Part shown: piece by piece, positions 19,296-27,308 of the stretch
Layout: the number at the start of each line of letters is the position of its first letter
How positions within the stretch are numbered: the stretch's first letter is position 1
Assembly (NCBI GenBank): GCA_029067085.1
Contig: JAIEFE010000015.1
Location: 367,633-431,632 of the forward strand
Reading direction: 5' to 3'
Length of the DNA: 64,000 nt
Source of the DNA: Lachnospiraceae bacterium
GTDB taxonomy: Bacteria > Bacillota > Clostridia > Lachnospirales > Lachnospiraceae
The notes under the pieces: model-generated
What the model was told of the DNA's origin: nothing
What the model saw: only the letters and a program-made list of their open reading frames with translations
Database searches by the model: none
Program-made: the position numbers and the translations under genes

Positions 19296-19496
19296 TTACT
19301 TCATCTGCTCTTCCTGCTTCTTGATCATTCTACGAACCATCTCACCGCCGATGGAACCTGCTTCCTTGGAAGTCAGGTCGCCGTTGTAACCCTCTTTCAG
19401 GTTAACGCCCAGCTCAGACGCTACCTCAGTCTTGAAGCGGTCCAAAGCTGCCTTAGCCTCAGGAACCTCAGTTCTATTGGTCTTGTTGCTTGCCAT
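19296..19496 (-). CDS. Alpha/beta-type small acid-soluble spore protein
   Basis: 66 residues. It matches the family throughout: the germination protease site FKTEVASELGV in the middle and the DNA-binding block YNGDLTSKEAGSIGGEMVRR toward the C-terminus. These proteins coat and protect spore DNA and are made in the forespore. The ribosome site GGAGGTG is strong. About 150 bases of leader region upstream contain a stem-loop at 19550-19577, and CATACTA near 19632 resembles a sigma-G -10 element, though no convincing -35 was found. This gene is the best evidence in the window that the organism sporulates. Confidence 0.95.
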   Translation of the reverse strand: MASNKTNRTEVPEAKAALDRFKTEVASELGVNLKEGYNGDLTSKEAGSIGGEMVRRMIKKQEEQMK

Positions 19497-19670
19497 TTCT
19501 TTTCACCTCCGAAATACGTTTACATCCTTTGATGCTTCATCTATATTTGAGACAAGCGCATCCGTCCTGCGCCTGTCCCTTGACTTTCTGTCTTTTGACC
19601 GCGCATTTTCGTTTGCCGCTTATCTTGATGTTAGTATGTTCGGGTGAAAAGTTTTTATTATGGTAATTTT

Positions 19671-20222
19671 TTACAGTTGAAATACGATTTTCTCAGCCAT
19701 GGCCTCCGCTGCCTCTTTTCCCTGCAGCTTTTCCAGAATGGCCAGTCCGAAGGGAATCGCCGCGCCCATGCCCCGGCTTGTGATGATATTGCCGTCGGTG
19801 ACGGCAGGCTCCTTCAAGACTTCAGCGCCCGCCAGTTGATCCTCAAAACCGGGAGAAGAGCACGCCTTTTTCCCCTGTAAATGCCCGTGGTGTCCCAGAA
19901 TGCTCGGTGCCGCACAGATCGCCGCCACAAGCTTTCCGGCTTTTACGAAAGCGTCCACCTGCTCCATCAGCGCCTCACACGCCTCCAGATTCTTCGTTCC
20001 CGGCATACCGCCCGGAAGCACCAGCACATCCAACGAATTAAAATCAACCTCTGCAAGCTGTCTGTCCATCTCCACCGTCACGCCGTGGGAGCTGGTGACA
20101 CACCTTTCTCCCGTGATGGAGACCATCTCGATCTCCTCCCCGGCACGCCGCAGAATATCCACCACAGTCAGCGCCTCGATCTCCTCATATCCTGTCCCGA
20201 AAAAAATTGCTGTTTTACTCAT
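19671..20222 (-). CDS. DJ-1/PfpI family protein
   Basis: About 183 residues from the ATG at 20220-20222, which has GGAGGAG nine bases upstream (the frame extends further but without a ribosome site). The nucleophile elbow is VAAICAAPSILG with the conserved Cys. The Glu-bearing N-terminal motif GYEEIEALTVVDILRRAG and the typical VLPGGMPGTKNL segment place it in the YajL/ThiJ branch. Relatives act as chaperones or glyoxalases, or deglycate proteins and nucleotides; the exact activity is unclear. It appears to stand alone. Confidence 0.9.
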   Translation of the reverse strand: MSKTAIFFGTGYEEIEALTVVDILRRAGEEIEMVSITGERCVTSSHGVTVEMDRQLAEVDFNSLDVLVLPGGMPGTKNLEACEALMEQVDAFVKAGKLVAAICAAPSILGHHGHLQGKKACSSPGFEDQLAGAEVLKEPAVTDGNIITSRGMGAAIPFGLAILEKLQGKEAAEAMAEKIVFQL

Positions 20223-20291
20223 AGTGTTATCTCCTCCTTCAACATAGTATAACACAAAATCAAACGGACAGGAACAACGGATTACAATGCG

Positions 20292-20960
20292 CTACTTGCA
20301 GGCAATGTAAATATCCATAGTGTCTCCATCGGTTTCAAAACAGGGGATAACATCCTTTTCCGTGTGTTCCAGACCGTTCACGCGCATATACTCCATAAGT
20401 GTCTTATAGCCGTTGGGAATGGTCACAAAAGGAGATTCAAATGGATTTTCAATGTGTATCGCCGCATATTTGTGGTCTGCCTGCTCGTGTATTTCCACGT
20501 CGGGAGGAACGCACCCCTCAGGCAGTATCCATGCTGCCTCGTAACCGTGCATATTGAAAACATTTATTTGTTCCTGTGACACATTGGGAAAATCCCAGCC
20601 AATGACGCGAGGGTTCTCCACGCCGCACTTGCGGGCGATGGAAAATACTCTGTCAATAGCATCCCCTTCCGGATCGGTACTTATCACCGCATGCTTGATA
20701 TAGCGGAACGCCGGAACAGTCTCCACACGCAGATTGGTATAGGCATCGCCGCAAGAGACCATGTCATCACGGAACAGGTTGTCCAGCGAACAGTTAAAAA
20801 GTCTGCAAAGCTCTATCGCCTTGTCCATCTCCGGCTGCGCGGTTTCCAGTTCCCATTTTGATACGGTCTGACGGCTGATATTCATTTTTTCAGCCAGATC
20901 CTCCTGCGTCATATTCCCTTTTAAATGTCTTAAAAACTGCAAGTTTTTTCCGAAGCTCAT
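20292..20960 (-). CDS. XRE-family regulator with GyrI-like effector-binding domain
   Basis: About 222 residues from the ATG at 20958-20960, preceded by GAGAGGAG. Residues 1-65 form a Cro/CI helix-turn-helix (MTQEDLAEKMNISRQTVSKW). The C-terminal 150 residues resemble GyrI/AraC-type small-molecule binding domains (VPAFRYIKHAVIS at the start, KYAAIHIENPF and IPCFETDGDTMDIYIACK at the end). It is probably a ligand-responsive repressor or activator. It is divergent from the ABC exporter at 21220; both promoters lie in the 260-base spacer, so it might control that operon, although a MerR regulator is the stronger candidate. Confidence 0.85.
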   Translation of the reverse strand: MSFGKNLQFLRHLKGNMTQEDLAEKMNISRQTVSKWELETAQPEMDKAIELCRLFNCSLDNLFRDDMVSCGDAYTNLRVETVPAFRYIKHAVISTDPEGDAIDRVFSIARKCGVENPRVIGWDFPNVSQEQINVFNMHGYEAAWILPEGCVPPDVEIHEQADHKYAAIHIENPFESPFVTIPNGYKTLMEYMRVNGLEHTEKDVIPCFETDGDTMDIYIACK

Positions 20961-21002
20961 AAAATATTCTCCTCTCGTTTTCTTGCGCCGCGCCGCATTA
21001 TC

Positions 21003-21031
21003 AGTATAGTATCTGCCCCGGCAAACTACAA
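21003..21031 (-). promoter_or_regulatory. Putative promoter of the XRE regulator
   Basis: Minus strand TTGTAG (21026-21031), 17 bases, TATACT (21003-21008), about 43 bases upstream of the chosen start. Confidence 0.5.
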
Positions 21032-21168
21032 CCAATCTACATGCGCTATTTTGGGAAACCACGCAACTTCAAAGTGCGAAGAATATCTGTCGAATTCGAA
21101 TTTACCAACGTAATTATATGCCATTTTCAATAAGCACACAATCCCGAAAAAGGGAGCTCATTTTTTAC

Positions 21169-21199
21169 TTGACCTTGTCCCTGGGGCATAGCTTACACT
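21169..21199 (+). promoter_or_regulatory. MerR-type promoter with 19-base spacer before the ABC exporter
   Basis: TTGACC at 21169-21174 and TACACT at 21194-21199 are separated by 19 bases, the over-long spacer characteristic of MerR-activated promoters. The spacer centre is CCCTGGGG. A MerR gene closes the same operon. Confidence 0.6.
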
Positions 21200-21219
21200 A
21201 TGGTTGCAGGAGAACGATT

Positions 21220-22182
21220 ATGAAAATTTTGAAGCAGCTTATTAAATTACACAAAATTCTTTTTGTGACAGCGATTCTGTTCACTTCTCTATCTGTCATT
21301 TTAAATTTGTGCTGGAACAAATTTTTAGCGCAAATGCTGGACATTCTTGGAGATTCAGACCCTTTGCATTTAAAAAATGGAATAAGTATGTTTTTTGCAG
21401 CGGGAATATGGATTGTCCTAATGCAAACGATAAGCGAATATTTATCATCGTATTTATCCGCCTATACTTGTGAAATGTTTGCACATGAAATGCGAATGGG
21501 ATATGCCGGATATTATCTGCGAAGCGACATTCAGGCACTCTCAAAGCTTAATGCCGGAGAAGAGCAATCCGCAATGCAAAATGAGTTAAGAGATATCTCC
21601 GATTATTTGAGTGAAAATCTTTTTTCATTATTAAAGCAGTTTGGTACATTCGCCGTTACTGTTGTATTTTTACTTTGTCAAAACTTTAAACTTTCTATGA
21701 TTTCCCTATTACCGGTGATTCCGCTGATTATTTATTGTTCCTTTTCCAGTAGGATTATTAAGGATTATACCAAGCAGTGTCAAAACAGCAGGAAAAAGAT
21801 CAATGGACTGGCGGATATGATTCTGGAATTATTTCCGGTTATTCAGGTTTATGATGCATATAAACTGATGAAGGGCGCTATGAAAGAAAATCTTTCGGAA
21901 TGGGAAAATGCAAATGTTAAGAAAGAACGAATTTCTGCCAGGCTGATGTCTCTTTCAGGCGTGCTTTCCTTTGTACCGCTTTTGGTATTGCTTGGCTTTG
22001 GCGGGCGTATGGTGATAAATGGAGAAATCAGCATAGGGACTTTTTATATTTTTATCAATCTATCGGGAAACGTTTCCGGGTTCTTACAGAATATGCCGGG
22101 TATCTATGCTTCTTTTCGGCGATTCAGCGCATCTATTGACAGGTTGGAGGAAAAGATATGTATCAATACGCGGTTTATTTAG
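21220..22182 (+). CDS. ABC exporter transmembrane subunit (no ATPase domain)
   Basis: 320 residues from the ATG at 21220 (AGGAG upstream). It has the six-helix exporter fold, beginning LKQLIKLHKILFVTAILF and ending RRFSASIDRLEEK, exactly where an ATPase domain normally follows in a fused half-transporter. Instead the frame stops 13 codons into unrelated sequence, and the next gene, starting 25 bases before this stop, encodes the ATPase alone. AT-richer than the housekeeping neighbours, which suggests acquisition. It is the first gene of a four-gene unit with a MerR gene at the end. Substrate unknown; peptides or drugs are typical for the family. Confidence 0.85.
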   Translation: MKILKQLIKLHKILFVTAILFTSLSVILNLCWNKFLAQMLDILGDSDPLHLKNGISMFFAAGIWIVLMQTISEYLSSYLSAYTCEMFAHEMRMGYAGYYLRSDIQALSKLNAGEEQSAMQNELRDISDYLSENLFSLLKQFGTFAVTVVFLLCQNFKLSMISLLPVIPLIIYCSFSSRIIKDYTKQCQNSRKKINGLADMILELFPVIQVYDAYKLMKGAMKENLSEWENANVKKERISARLMSLSGVLSFVPLLVLLGFGGRMVINGEISIGTFYIFINLSGNVSGFLQNMPGIYASFRRFSASIDRLEEKICINTRFI

Positions 22183-22805
22183 ACAATATTTCATTTTCCT
22201 ATGAGAATCATATGGTGATAAAGAATCTTTCGCTGAAAGCAAAGCCCGGTGAACATATTGGAATTGTAGGGAACAGCGGATGCGGTAAGAGCACTCTATT
22301 GAAAATACTTGCCGGTCTTTATCGTCCTGATTGCGGAACGGCTGTCATAGCAGGTGAGCATTTCCCGGAGAAAATCAGAAAGCAAGTAGCGCTTGTCATG
22401 CAGAATAATAGTCTTTTTCCCATGTCTATAAGGGATAATATCACTTGCGGTCATCCTATTTCGGAAGAAATTGTATGGACAGCCTGTCAAAATGCAAGTC
22501 TTACGAAATGGATTGAGAGTCTTCCCAGCGGGCTGGATACCAATGTGGGGGAACGGGGAAATCAAGTGTCCGGCGGGCAGGCACAAAGAATTCAGATAGC
22601 CAGAGCGCTTTGCAAGGATGCTCCTGTCATATTGCTGGATGAGCCGGTTTCAGCTCTGGACCAGAATACCGGACATTCTGTTTTGGATGCCTTACATAAA
22701 CTGATGGATGGCAGGACAGTGATTCACGTTACCCATCATCAGGAAACCTTAGATGATAGTTATACAATCTATCGTATAGACGGAGGGAAAATGTGTCGTG
22801 GGTGA
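22158..22805 (+). CDS. ABC exporter ATP-binding subunit (stand-alone)
   Basis: 215 residues forming a complete exporter-type nucleotide-binding domain: Walker A GNSGCGKST, Q-loop MQNNSLFPMS, signature VSGGQAQRIQ, Walker B VILLDEP and the H-loop VIHVTHH. It has its own ribosome site (GGAGG seven bases before the ATG) inside the end of the upstream permease gene, in the -1 frame relative to it. It may be an ancestral fusion split by a one-base change or a naturally split gene. All catalytic residues are present, so it could energise the complex as a homodimer. Confidence 0.9.
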   Translation: MYQYAVYLDNISFSYENHMVIKNLSLKAKPGEHIGIVGNSGCGKSTLLKILAGLYRPDCGTAVIAGEHFPEKIRKQVALVMQNNSLFPMSIRDNITCGHPISEEIVWTACQNASLTKWIESLPSGLDTNVGERGNQVSGGQAQRIQIARALCKDAPVILLDEPVSALDQNTGHSVLDALHKLMDGRTVIHVTHHQETLDDSYTIYRIDGGKMCRG

Positions 22806-23751
22806 TTTTCGTAAATTGGTTAAGAGAATGGGCGTTTGGCGCAAATACATTTTTTTACTTCTATTACGTTCTCCGTTTGATGCTTTTAGGACTTGGCTGT
22901 TGGCAAATTTGATGAAATCAATTTTTGGCTGTTTGGAAACAAATCATACCGGCGCCCTGTTGAAAATATGTGTACTGTATAGTTTGCTATGTGCAATGCT
23001 ATTTGTTTATAATGGAATGATATGGGCAAAATATGCGGCATTTTCTGCAAAAGCAGAAGTTTGGCTCCAGCAAAAAATGTTTGAAAAAATATTAAGCCTG
23101 CCGCTCAAACGGATAAACAGCCGTTCCGGCGGTGAATGGATGACGAGATTAAATAGTGACATCCAGGCGGCTTTTACCATGATGAACGGTCCGCTGAATA
23201 TTCCCCATCTGGTAGTAGCTGTCATAAATACAATGTTGTCCTGCCTTTTGATGCTGAGGAGCAGTTTTCTTTTTCTGGGAATCACATGGATATTTGCGAT
23301 TCCCCCATTATGGATCAATCATAAGCTGGTGCTTAAATTCATTCCAAAACTAAAAGAAGCATCTCAAAATGCTATGGCGGAGAATACTTCTGCGATCAAG
23401 CCATTGCTTACGGATGCTGACACGATCCTGCTTTATGATGCCGGAGAGTTAATGATAAAGAACTGCGATGAAAGCAGCAGAAGATTCATGAAAGTCAATA
23501 TGAAAATGCATGTAAGAAGGGCTCTCAGCGATGTGAGCATGCACTTATTCGGAATCGGAGGATATCTCATAATTCTGTTCATGGGGTATGGATTACTTGA
23601 TAATGGAACCATAGCATTCTCAGATACCGTTTATTGCTTTCAGGTCAGAGGTTCCATTTTATCGGGAATGTTCATGCTCATTACCTGCTTAAATAACCTG
23701 AAAGCAAATTCAGTTTGCATAAAAAGAATTCATGATACATTGGAAGAATAG
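22798..23751 (+). CDS. Second ABC exporter transmembrane subunit (no ATPase domain)
   Basis: 317 residues with a GTG start overlapping the ATPase gene by 8 bases. Six hydrophobic segments and exporter-type landmarks (SRSGGEWMTRLNSDIQAA) identify a type IV transmembrane domain. It ends at IKRIHDTLEE, the point where the linker to an ATPase would begin, and no second ATPase gene follows. The operon therefore encodes two transmembrane halves and one ATPase. Either the single ATPase serves both halves, or the second ATPase has been lost. Confidence 0.82.
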   Translation: MGDFRKLVKRMGVWRKYIFLLLLRSPFDAFRTWLLANLMKSIFGCLETNHTGALLKICVLYSLLCAMLFVYNGMIWAKYAAFSAKAEVWLQQKMFEKILSLPLKRINSRSGGEWMTRLNSDIQAAFTMMNGPLNIPHLVVAVINTMLSCLLMLRSSFLFLGITWIFAIPPLWINHKLVLKFIPKLKEASQNAMAENTSAIKPLLTDADTILLYDAGELMIKNCDESSRRFMKVNMKMHVRRALSDVSMHLFGIGGYLIILFMGYGLLDNGTIAFSDTVYCFQVRGSILSGMFMLITCLNNLKANSVCIKRIHDTLEE

Positions 23752-23776
23752 ATGAGAAAGGAGCACGGATACATTT

Positions 23777-24247
23777 ATGAAAGATGACCTTATGCTGATT
23801 GGAGAAATTGCAGACTTTTTTGGGGTTTCCAGAAAGGCCATGCGTTTATATGAAAAGAAAGGTATCATTAAGCCGGTGAAAGTAGATGCTGCCAACGGGT
23901 ATCGTTATTATTCGGCAGAACAAGTGCAGCAGTTAAACGCGCTGTTAGAATTAAAAGCGTTAGGTTTTTCTCTCGACGAAATTAAAATGATCATTGATGG
24001 GAAAACAGCGAAAGCGCCATTGCTTGAAATGCTTGAAAAGAAGCGGCAGGCATGGCAGGAAGCCATGAATTCCGCCAGATACAAAGAGGAATGTCTGGGT
24101 GAGATCATTAAAAATCTGCGAGTTTCCAGCGCAGCGCAAAAGATTACTGAAATGACAGAAGAAGAACGAGCGTGGCTGTTGGTGAAGATGGTATGCCTCG
24201 AAGACGTAAGAGCACAGAAAATTTTAAGTGAAGCGTTGTGGTTATAA
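23777..24247 (+). CDS. MerR family transcriptional regulator
   Basis: 156 residues. The N-terminal winged helix-turn-helix is LIGEIADFFGVSRKAMRLYE followed by the second wing NGYRYYSAEQVQQL. A coiled dimerisation helix follows (residues 75-115), then a short C-terminal tail without the GyrI-type drug-binding domain common in larger relatives. It lies 25 bases downstream of the exporter genes, with AAAGGAG upstream. The operon promoter has a 19-base spacer, so the natural reading is that this protein remodels it in response to a compound exported by the transporter. Confidence 0.88.
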   Translation: MKDDLMLIGEIADFFGVSRKAMRLYEKKGIIKPVKVDAANGYRYYSAEQVQQLNALLELKALGFSLDEIKMIIDGKTAKAPLLEMLEKKRQAWQEAMNSARYKEECLGEIIKNLRVSSAAQKITEMTEEERAWLLVKMVCLEDVRAQKILSEALWL

Positions 24248-24281
24248 ATTAATATTATGAAATGTTGGTCTTGGCAAAAAG

Positions 24282-24332
24282 ATAGAAACTCCACCCCCGC
24301 AACTGCCAAGTATACAAGGATGGAGTTTCTAT
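24282..24332. repeat. Toxin-less remnant of the type I TA terminator/antitoxin element
   Basis: A 12-bp perfect stem (ATAGAAACTCCA at 24282-24293 with TGGAGTTTCTAT at 24321-24332). Its loop shares CGCAACT-GCCAAGTATACAAG with the element at 28574-28625. The toxin frame that should follow is absent and the end of the ABC permease gene abuts. It now sits between two convergent genes and may act as their bidirectional terminator. Confidence 0.75.
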
Positions 24333-24356
24333 GCCTGTCGCTTCGGCCCTTTTATT

Positions 24357-25295
24357 CTATACATTCTTCGGCTTTGCGATAAAATGTACTCCCGTAGTAA
24401 TCAGCATGGAGGCTGCAATCGCCACAAGAATTGACACCGCTTTCGGTATCTCTCCATATGTGCCATGAAATATGAGATATATTTCTCCGAATACGATTCC
24501 CATCATCAACCAATGTACGACAGGGAAAGCATAAAATCCGTTTCTCGCATCGTCCTTTTTCTGATCTGCAATGTAGGAGAGGAGAATCAAAACGACCGTT
24601 ACGCTTGCCCTAAATACCCAATGGAAGATATTATCATCTGCCAGGTCATCCCAAATCATATCCAGACAATAACCGGCTAGTACCTCCATTGCGATCTTTG
24701 CTGCGACAAAGGTAAAGATGGTTCCCGGAACATGGTTTGTCACCTTTCTGCAGACGATCAGCAGAGAATAATACAGCATAAAAATGATCACAGCTTTCCC
24801 GGCATAGATCCAAAGCTGTTCTTTATTAGAAAAAATAAAATCCGTATTCATTTCTTTATACAGTATATCCAGTCGGACGATCGCTATCTGCGTAAGCAGA
24901 GGAATTCCTACCATGAGCAGTCCGCTCAGATAATGGGAGGTCAGTAAATTGTGTGACTTTACCGGAAATATGCGCTGTACTTCTGTGCGATTTTGGGTCT
25001 CCTGTACCAACAGCCTGACCGCCTGCGCTATAAGCGCCACGATCACGGTCATATTCCCCATGTATTCCAAGAATGAATACGAGATCTCATCAAAATAAGC
25101 ACCGACCAGCTCCGGATAGGTATCCCTAAGTCCCTGCAGGTATTGCGAACTTTCCAAGTAATCCTCCAAGTAAAATAATTTTTGATGCAAACCATATACA
25201 TTCGTCAACATATAGATTACCACCAACGCCATGACAACCATCATGATTGCCCAGTAAAACCGATCTCTTTTGAATAATCTTTTTAAATCACCCAT
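24357..25295 (-). CDS. ABC-2-type transporter permease
   Basis: 312 residues with about six membrane helices: one near residues 15-32 (YWAIMMVVMALVVIYML), a long extracellular loop, then clusters from residue 70 to the end. It has no motif beyond the general ABC-2 pattern. It overlaps the ATPase gene upstream by 8 bases, and both follow a YtrA-type GntR regulator, the standard layout of Firmicutes envelope-stress or antimicrobial-peptide-responsive ABC operons. It is the last gene of the unit; the toxin-less TA remnant lies just downstream. Confidence 0.85.
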   Translation of the reverse strand: MGDLKRLFKRDRFYWAIMMVVMALVVIYMLTNVYGLHQKLFYLEDYLESSQYLQGLRDTYPELVGAYFDEISYSFLEYMGNMTVIVALIAQAVRLLVQETQNRTEVQRIFPVKSHNLLTSHYLSGLLMVGIPLLTQIAIVRLDILYKEMNTDFIFSNKEQLWIYAGKAVIIFMLYYSLLIVCRKVTNHVPGTIFTFVAAKIAMEVLAGYCLDMIWDDLADDNIFHWVFRASVTVVLILLSYIADQKKDDARNGFYAFPVVHWLMMGIVFGEIYLIFHGTYGEIPKAVSILVAIAASMLITTGVHFIAKPKNV

Positions 25296-26217
25296 TTTTC
25301 ACCCCTCCCTCTTCTTGTATGTCACTCACCCTTCCTTTTCCCTGCATATAAATTTTCTTTAAAAGCATGTAAATCTCTTCCAGCGTGACCTGCTGCCCGG
25401 AATACTCATCAATACCCAGTTTATGCAGTATACGTTCGCTCTCTTCCCGCTCTCCCACAGTGTAAAACTCTGATAAATCTCCAATTCTGGATGCTGCATG
25501 GACAGTCATGGCAAACCGCTTGTCATCCTTCGTCTTTTCCGGTAGAATCCCCTTCCATTTCTGCACGCTTTCCATGAATTCATCCACGGAATTCTGTGCG
25601 AAAACCTCTCCCGCTTCCATCATGGTCACACTGTCGCACATGCGCTCCACATCTGCAAGATCATGACAGGACAAAACTACTCCGATCTGCTCCCTGTCCA
25701 CTTCTTCAATCAGAATATCGCGAAACATTGCTTTGCTCTCCGCATCCATACCGCTCTCCGGTTCATCCATGAGCAGATACTTCGGCTGCTGCGCGATCGC
25801 CAGGATAAAATTCAGTTTTGACCTTTGCCCCTTGGATAAAGTGCCTAAGTTCTTTTTCGGATTGATTCCAAAACGTTCCACCAGATCATCAAACTTCTCT
25901 CTGGAAAACGTGTCGTAGAAATTCTGATAGTAAGCTGCCATTCCCGCCACAGAATAGATGTTAATAAAATCAAGCTGCTCTGACACATATGCCACGTTTG
26001 CTTTCACTTCCGGGTTATCATAGATATCTTTTTCATCATACTGCACCGTTCCCTGCGCAGGTCTATAGATTCCCGCAGCGCATTTCAGCAATGTGGTCTT
26101 GCCGGCTCCGTTGGAACCGATCAGACCGTGAATCTCGCCCTGATGAACGCATAGGTCAATTCCGTGGATAACCGGCCGGTTATTGTAGCCTTTATGTAAG
26201 TTCTTTATCTCTAACAT
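25288..26217 (-). CDS. ABC transporter ATP-binding protein
   Basis: 309 residues. Walker A GSNGAGKTTLLK, signature LSKGQRSKL, Walker B YLLMDEPESGMD and the H-loop VVLSCHDLADV are all intact. The 80-residue C-terminal extension after residue 220 is typical of ABC-2 (YtrB/BcrA-like) ATPases. It is co-transcribed with the permease (8-base overlap) and with the GntR regulator 39 bases upstream. Likely role: efflux or detoxification of an envelope-active compound; the substrate cannot be deduced. Confidence 0.9.
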   Translation of the reverse strand: MLEIKNLHKGYNNRPVIHGIDLCVHQGEIHGLIGSNGAGKTTLLKCAAGIYRPAQGTVQYDEKDIYDNPEVKANVAYVSEQLDFINIYSVAGMAAYYQNFYDTFSREKFDDLVERFGINPKKNLGTLSKGQRSKLNFILAIAQQPKYLLMDEPESGMDAESKAMFRDILIEEVDREQIGVVLSCHDLADVERMCDSVTMMEAGEVFAQNSVDEFMESVQKWKGILPEKTKDDKRFAMTVHAASRIGDLSEFYTVGEREESERILHKLGIDEYSGQQVTLEEIYMLLKKIYMQGKGRVSDIQEEGGVKNG

Positions 26218-26256
26218 TCGCTTCTCTTTCCTTTCTGAAATATTTCTTCCACAGCT

Positions 26257-26628
26257 TTAAATGGAAGAATAGATTTCCTTTACCAGATTTACCACATCCG
26301 CCTCGGAATAACCCGTACGTTTCAGTTCGATGATTTCGCTCTGAATCCTCTTTCGAATCTTCTCCAGTTCCTCCACATCGGGTTCCACGCTCGGCATGGT
26401 CGTTATAAAGGTCCCTTTTGCCCGGATCGTTTCAATCACTTTCTGTCGTTCCAGTTCCTGATACGCCTTCGCCACAGTGGATGGTGTGATGTCCAGAGTC
26501 TGTGCCATCTTCCGGACGGAAGGAATCGCATCTCCCGGATTTAAATGCCCTTTTATGACTAACAGCTTGATCTGTTCAATAATCTGCTCATAGAGCGGTT
26601 TTTTGCTGCGATAATCCAGTTCAAACAA
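26257..26628 (-). CDS. GntR family regulator, YtrA subfamily
   Basis: 123 residues: an N-terminal winged helix (KPLYEQIIEQIKLLVIKGHL ... PSVRKMAQTLDITPSTVAKAY) and only a short helical tail, the hallmark of YtrA-type repressors. The start is TTG at 26626-26628, supported by GAGGAGGTGATT immediately upstream. It should repress its own operon and be released by a cell-wall-active compound. The promoter at 26704-26732 is followed by repeated ATACA/TACT sequences that could be its operator. Confidence 0.9.
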   Translation of the reverse strand: MFELDYRSKKPLYEQIIEQIKLLVIKGHLNPGDAIPSVRKMAQTLDITPSTVAKAYQELERQKVIETIRAKGTFITTMPSVEPDVEELEKIRKRIQSEIIELKRTGYSEADVVNLVKEIYSSI

Positions 26629-26703
26629 ATAATCACCTCCTCATCTAATGTCACTATGCTCTGTATCATTTGTATTATATGTATTGCTTTATGTAGTACA
26701 GTC

Positions 26704-26732
26704 ATTGTATAATGATTTCTTTCATTTGTCAA
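26704..26732 (-). promoter_or_regulatory. Promoter of the GntR-ABC operon
   Basis: Minus strand TTGACA (26727-26732), 17 bases, TACAAT (26704-26709). The transcribed leader carries several ATACA/TACTACA elements between 26660 and 26700. Confidence 0.75.
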
Positions 26733-26783
26733 TACCATTTAAATATCTATTGTTCAATTGGGAAATTTTAATTTATGGAACAC

Positions 26784-27308
26784 TTAAAAATAGTCTTCTT
26801 TTGAAATTTCCAATTCCAGGATCTTCCACTTTTCACCGAACAATTCACATATCACTACTTCTGTTTCAACGTCTATAAACCCTGCACTTTTATAGCAATG
26901 ATAGGCCGGCATGTTATTTTCAAATACTCCAATTGTTACCTTATCTGCTTTAAAAATCTCAAATGCATATTTAAGGGAAAGAGAAATCATTTCTTTTCCA
27001 TAACCCATACCTCTTTTTGTATCATCCACAATGACAAATCCCAAGCGGAGAATTGTCTTTTTTTCATCCGTAAACCGCATAATAAGATGCCCCACGATGC
27101 CATTCTCGTCAAATGCCGTCATTGGATAAAAATTATCCGATTCTATACAATCTCCATTGTTATCGATATACTTTTTATTCATATCCGCTTCTTTAATGGG
27201 AAATGATTCATATCTGTCAGAAGTCCATTTTCTAAATGTAACCTCATCTTTACACCAGGAAATGATCGTCGCGGCATCACTGATTTTATATGGTCTAAGT
27301 CTTAACAT
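26784..27308 (-). CDS. GNAT family N-acetyltransferase
   Basis: 174 residues of RimI/RimJ type. Beta-strand 4 and the acetyl-CoA loop read LGFVIVDDTKRGMGYGKEMI, matching the R/Q-x-x-G-x-G/A pattern, and NNMPAYHCYKSAGF is the typical C-terminal motif. The acceptor is unknown. Its start overlaps the end of the HAD gene by 7 bases with AGAGGAA as ribosome site, so the two are coupled. Part of the AT-rich accessory stretch. Confidence 0.88.
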   Translation of the reverse strand: MLRLRPYKISDAATIISWCKDEVTFRKWTSDRYESFPIKEADMNKKYIDNNGDCIESDNFYPMTAFDENGIVGHLIMRFTDEKKTILRLGFVIVDDTKRGMGYGKEMISLSLKYAFEIFKADKVTIGVFENNMPAYHCYKSAGFIDVETEVVICELFGEKWKILELEISKEDYF

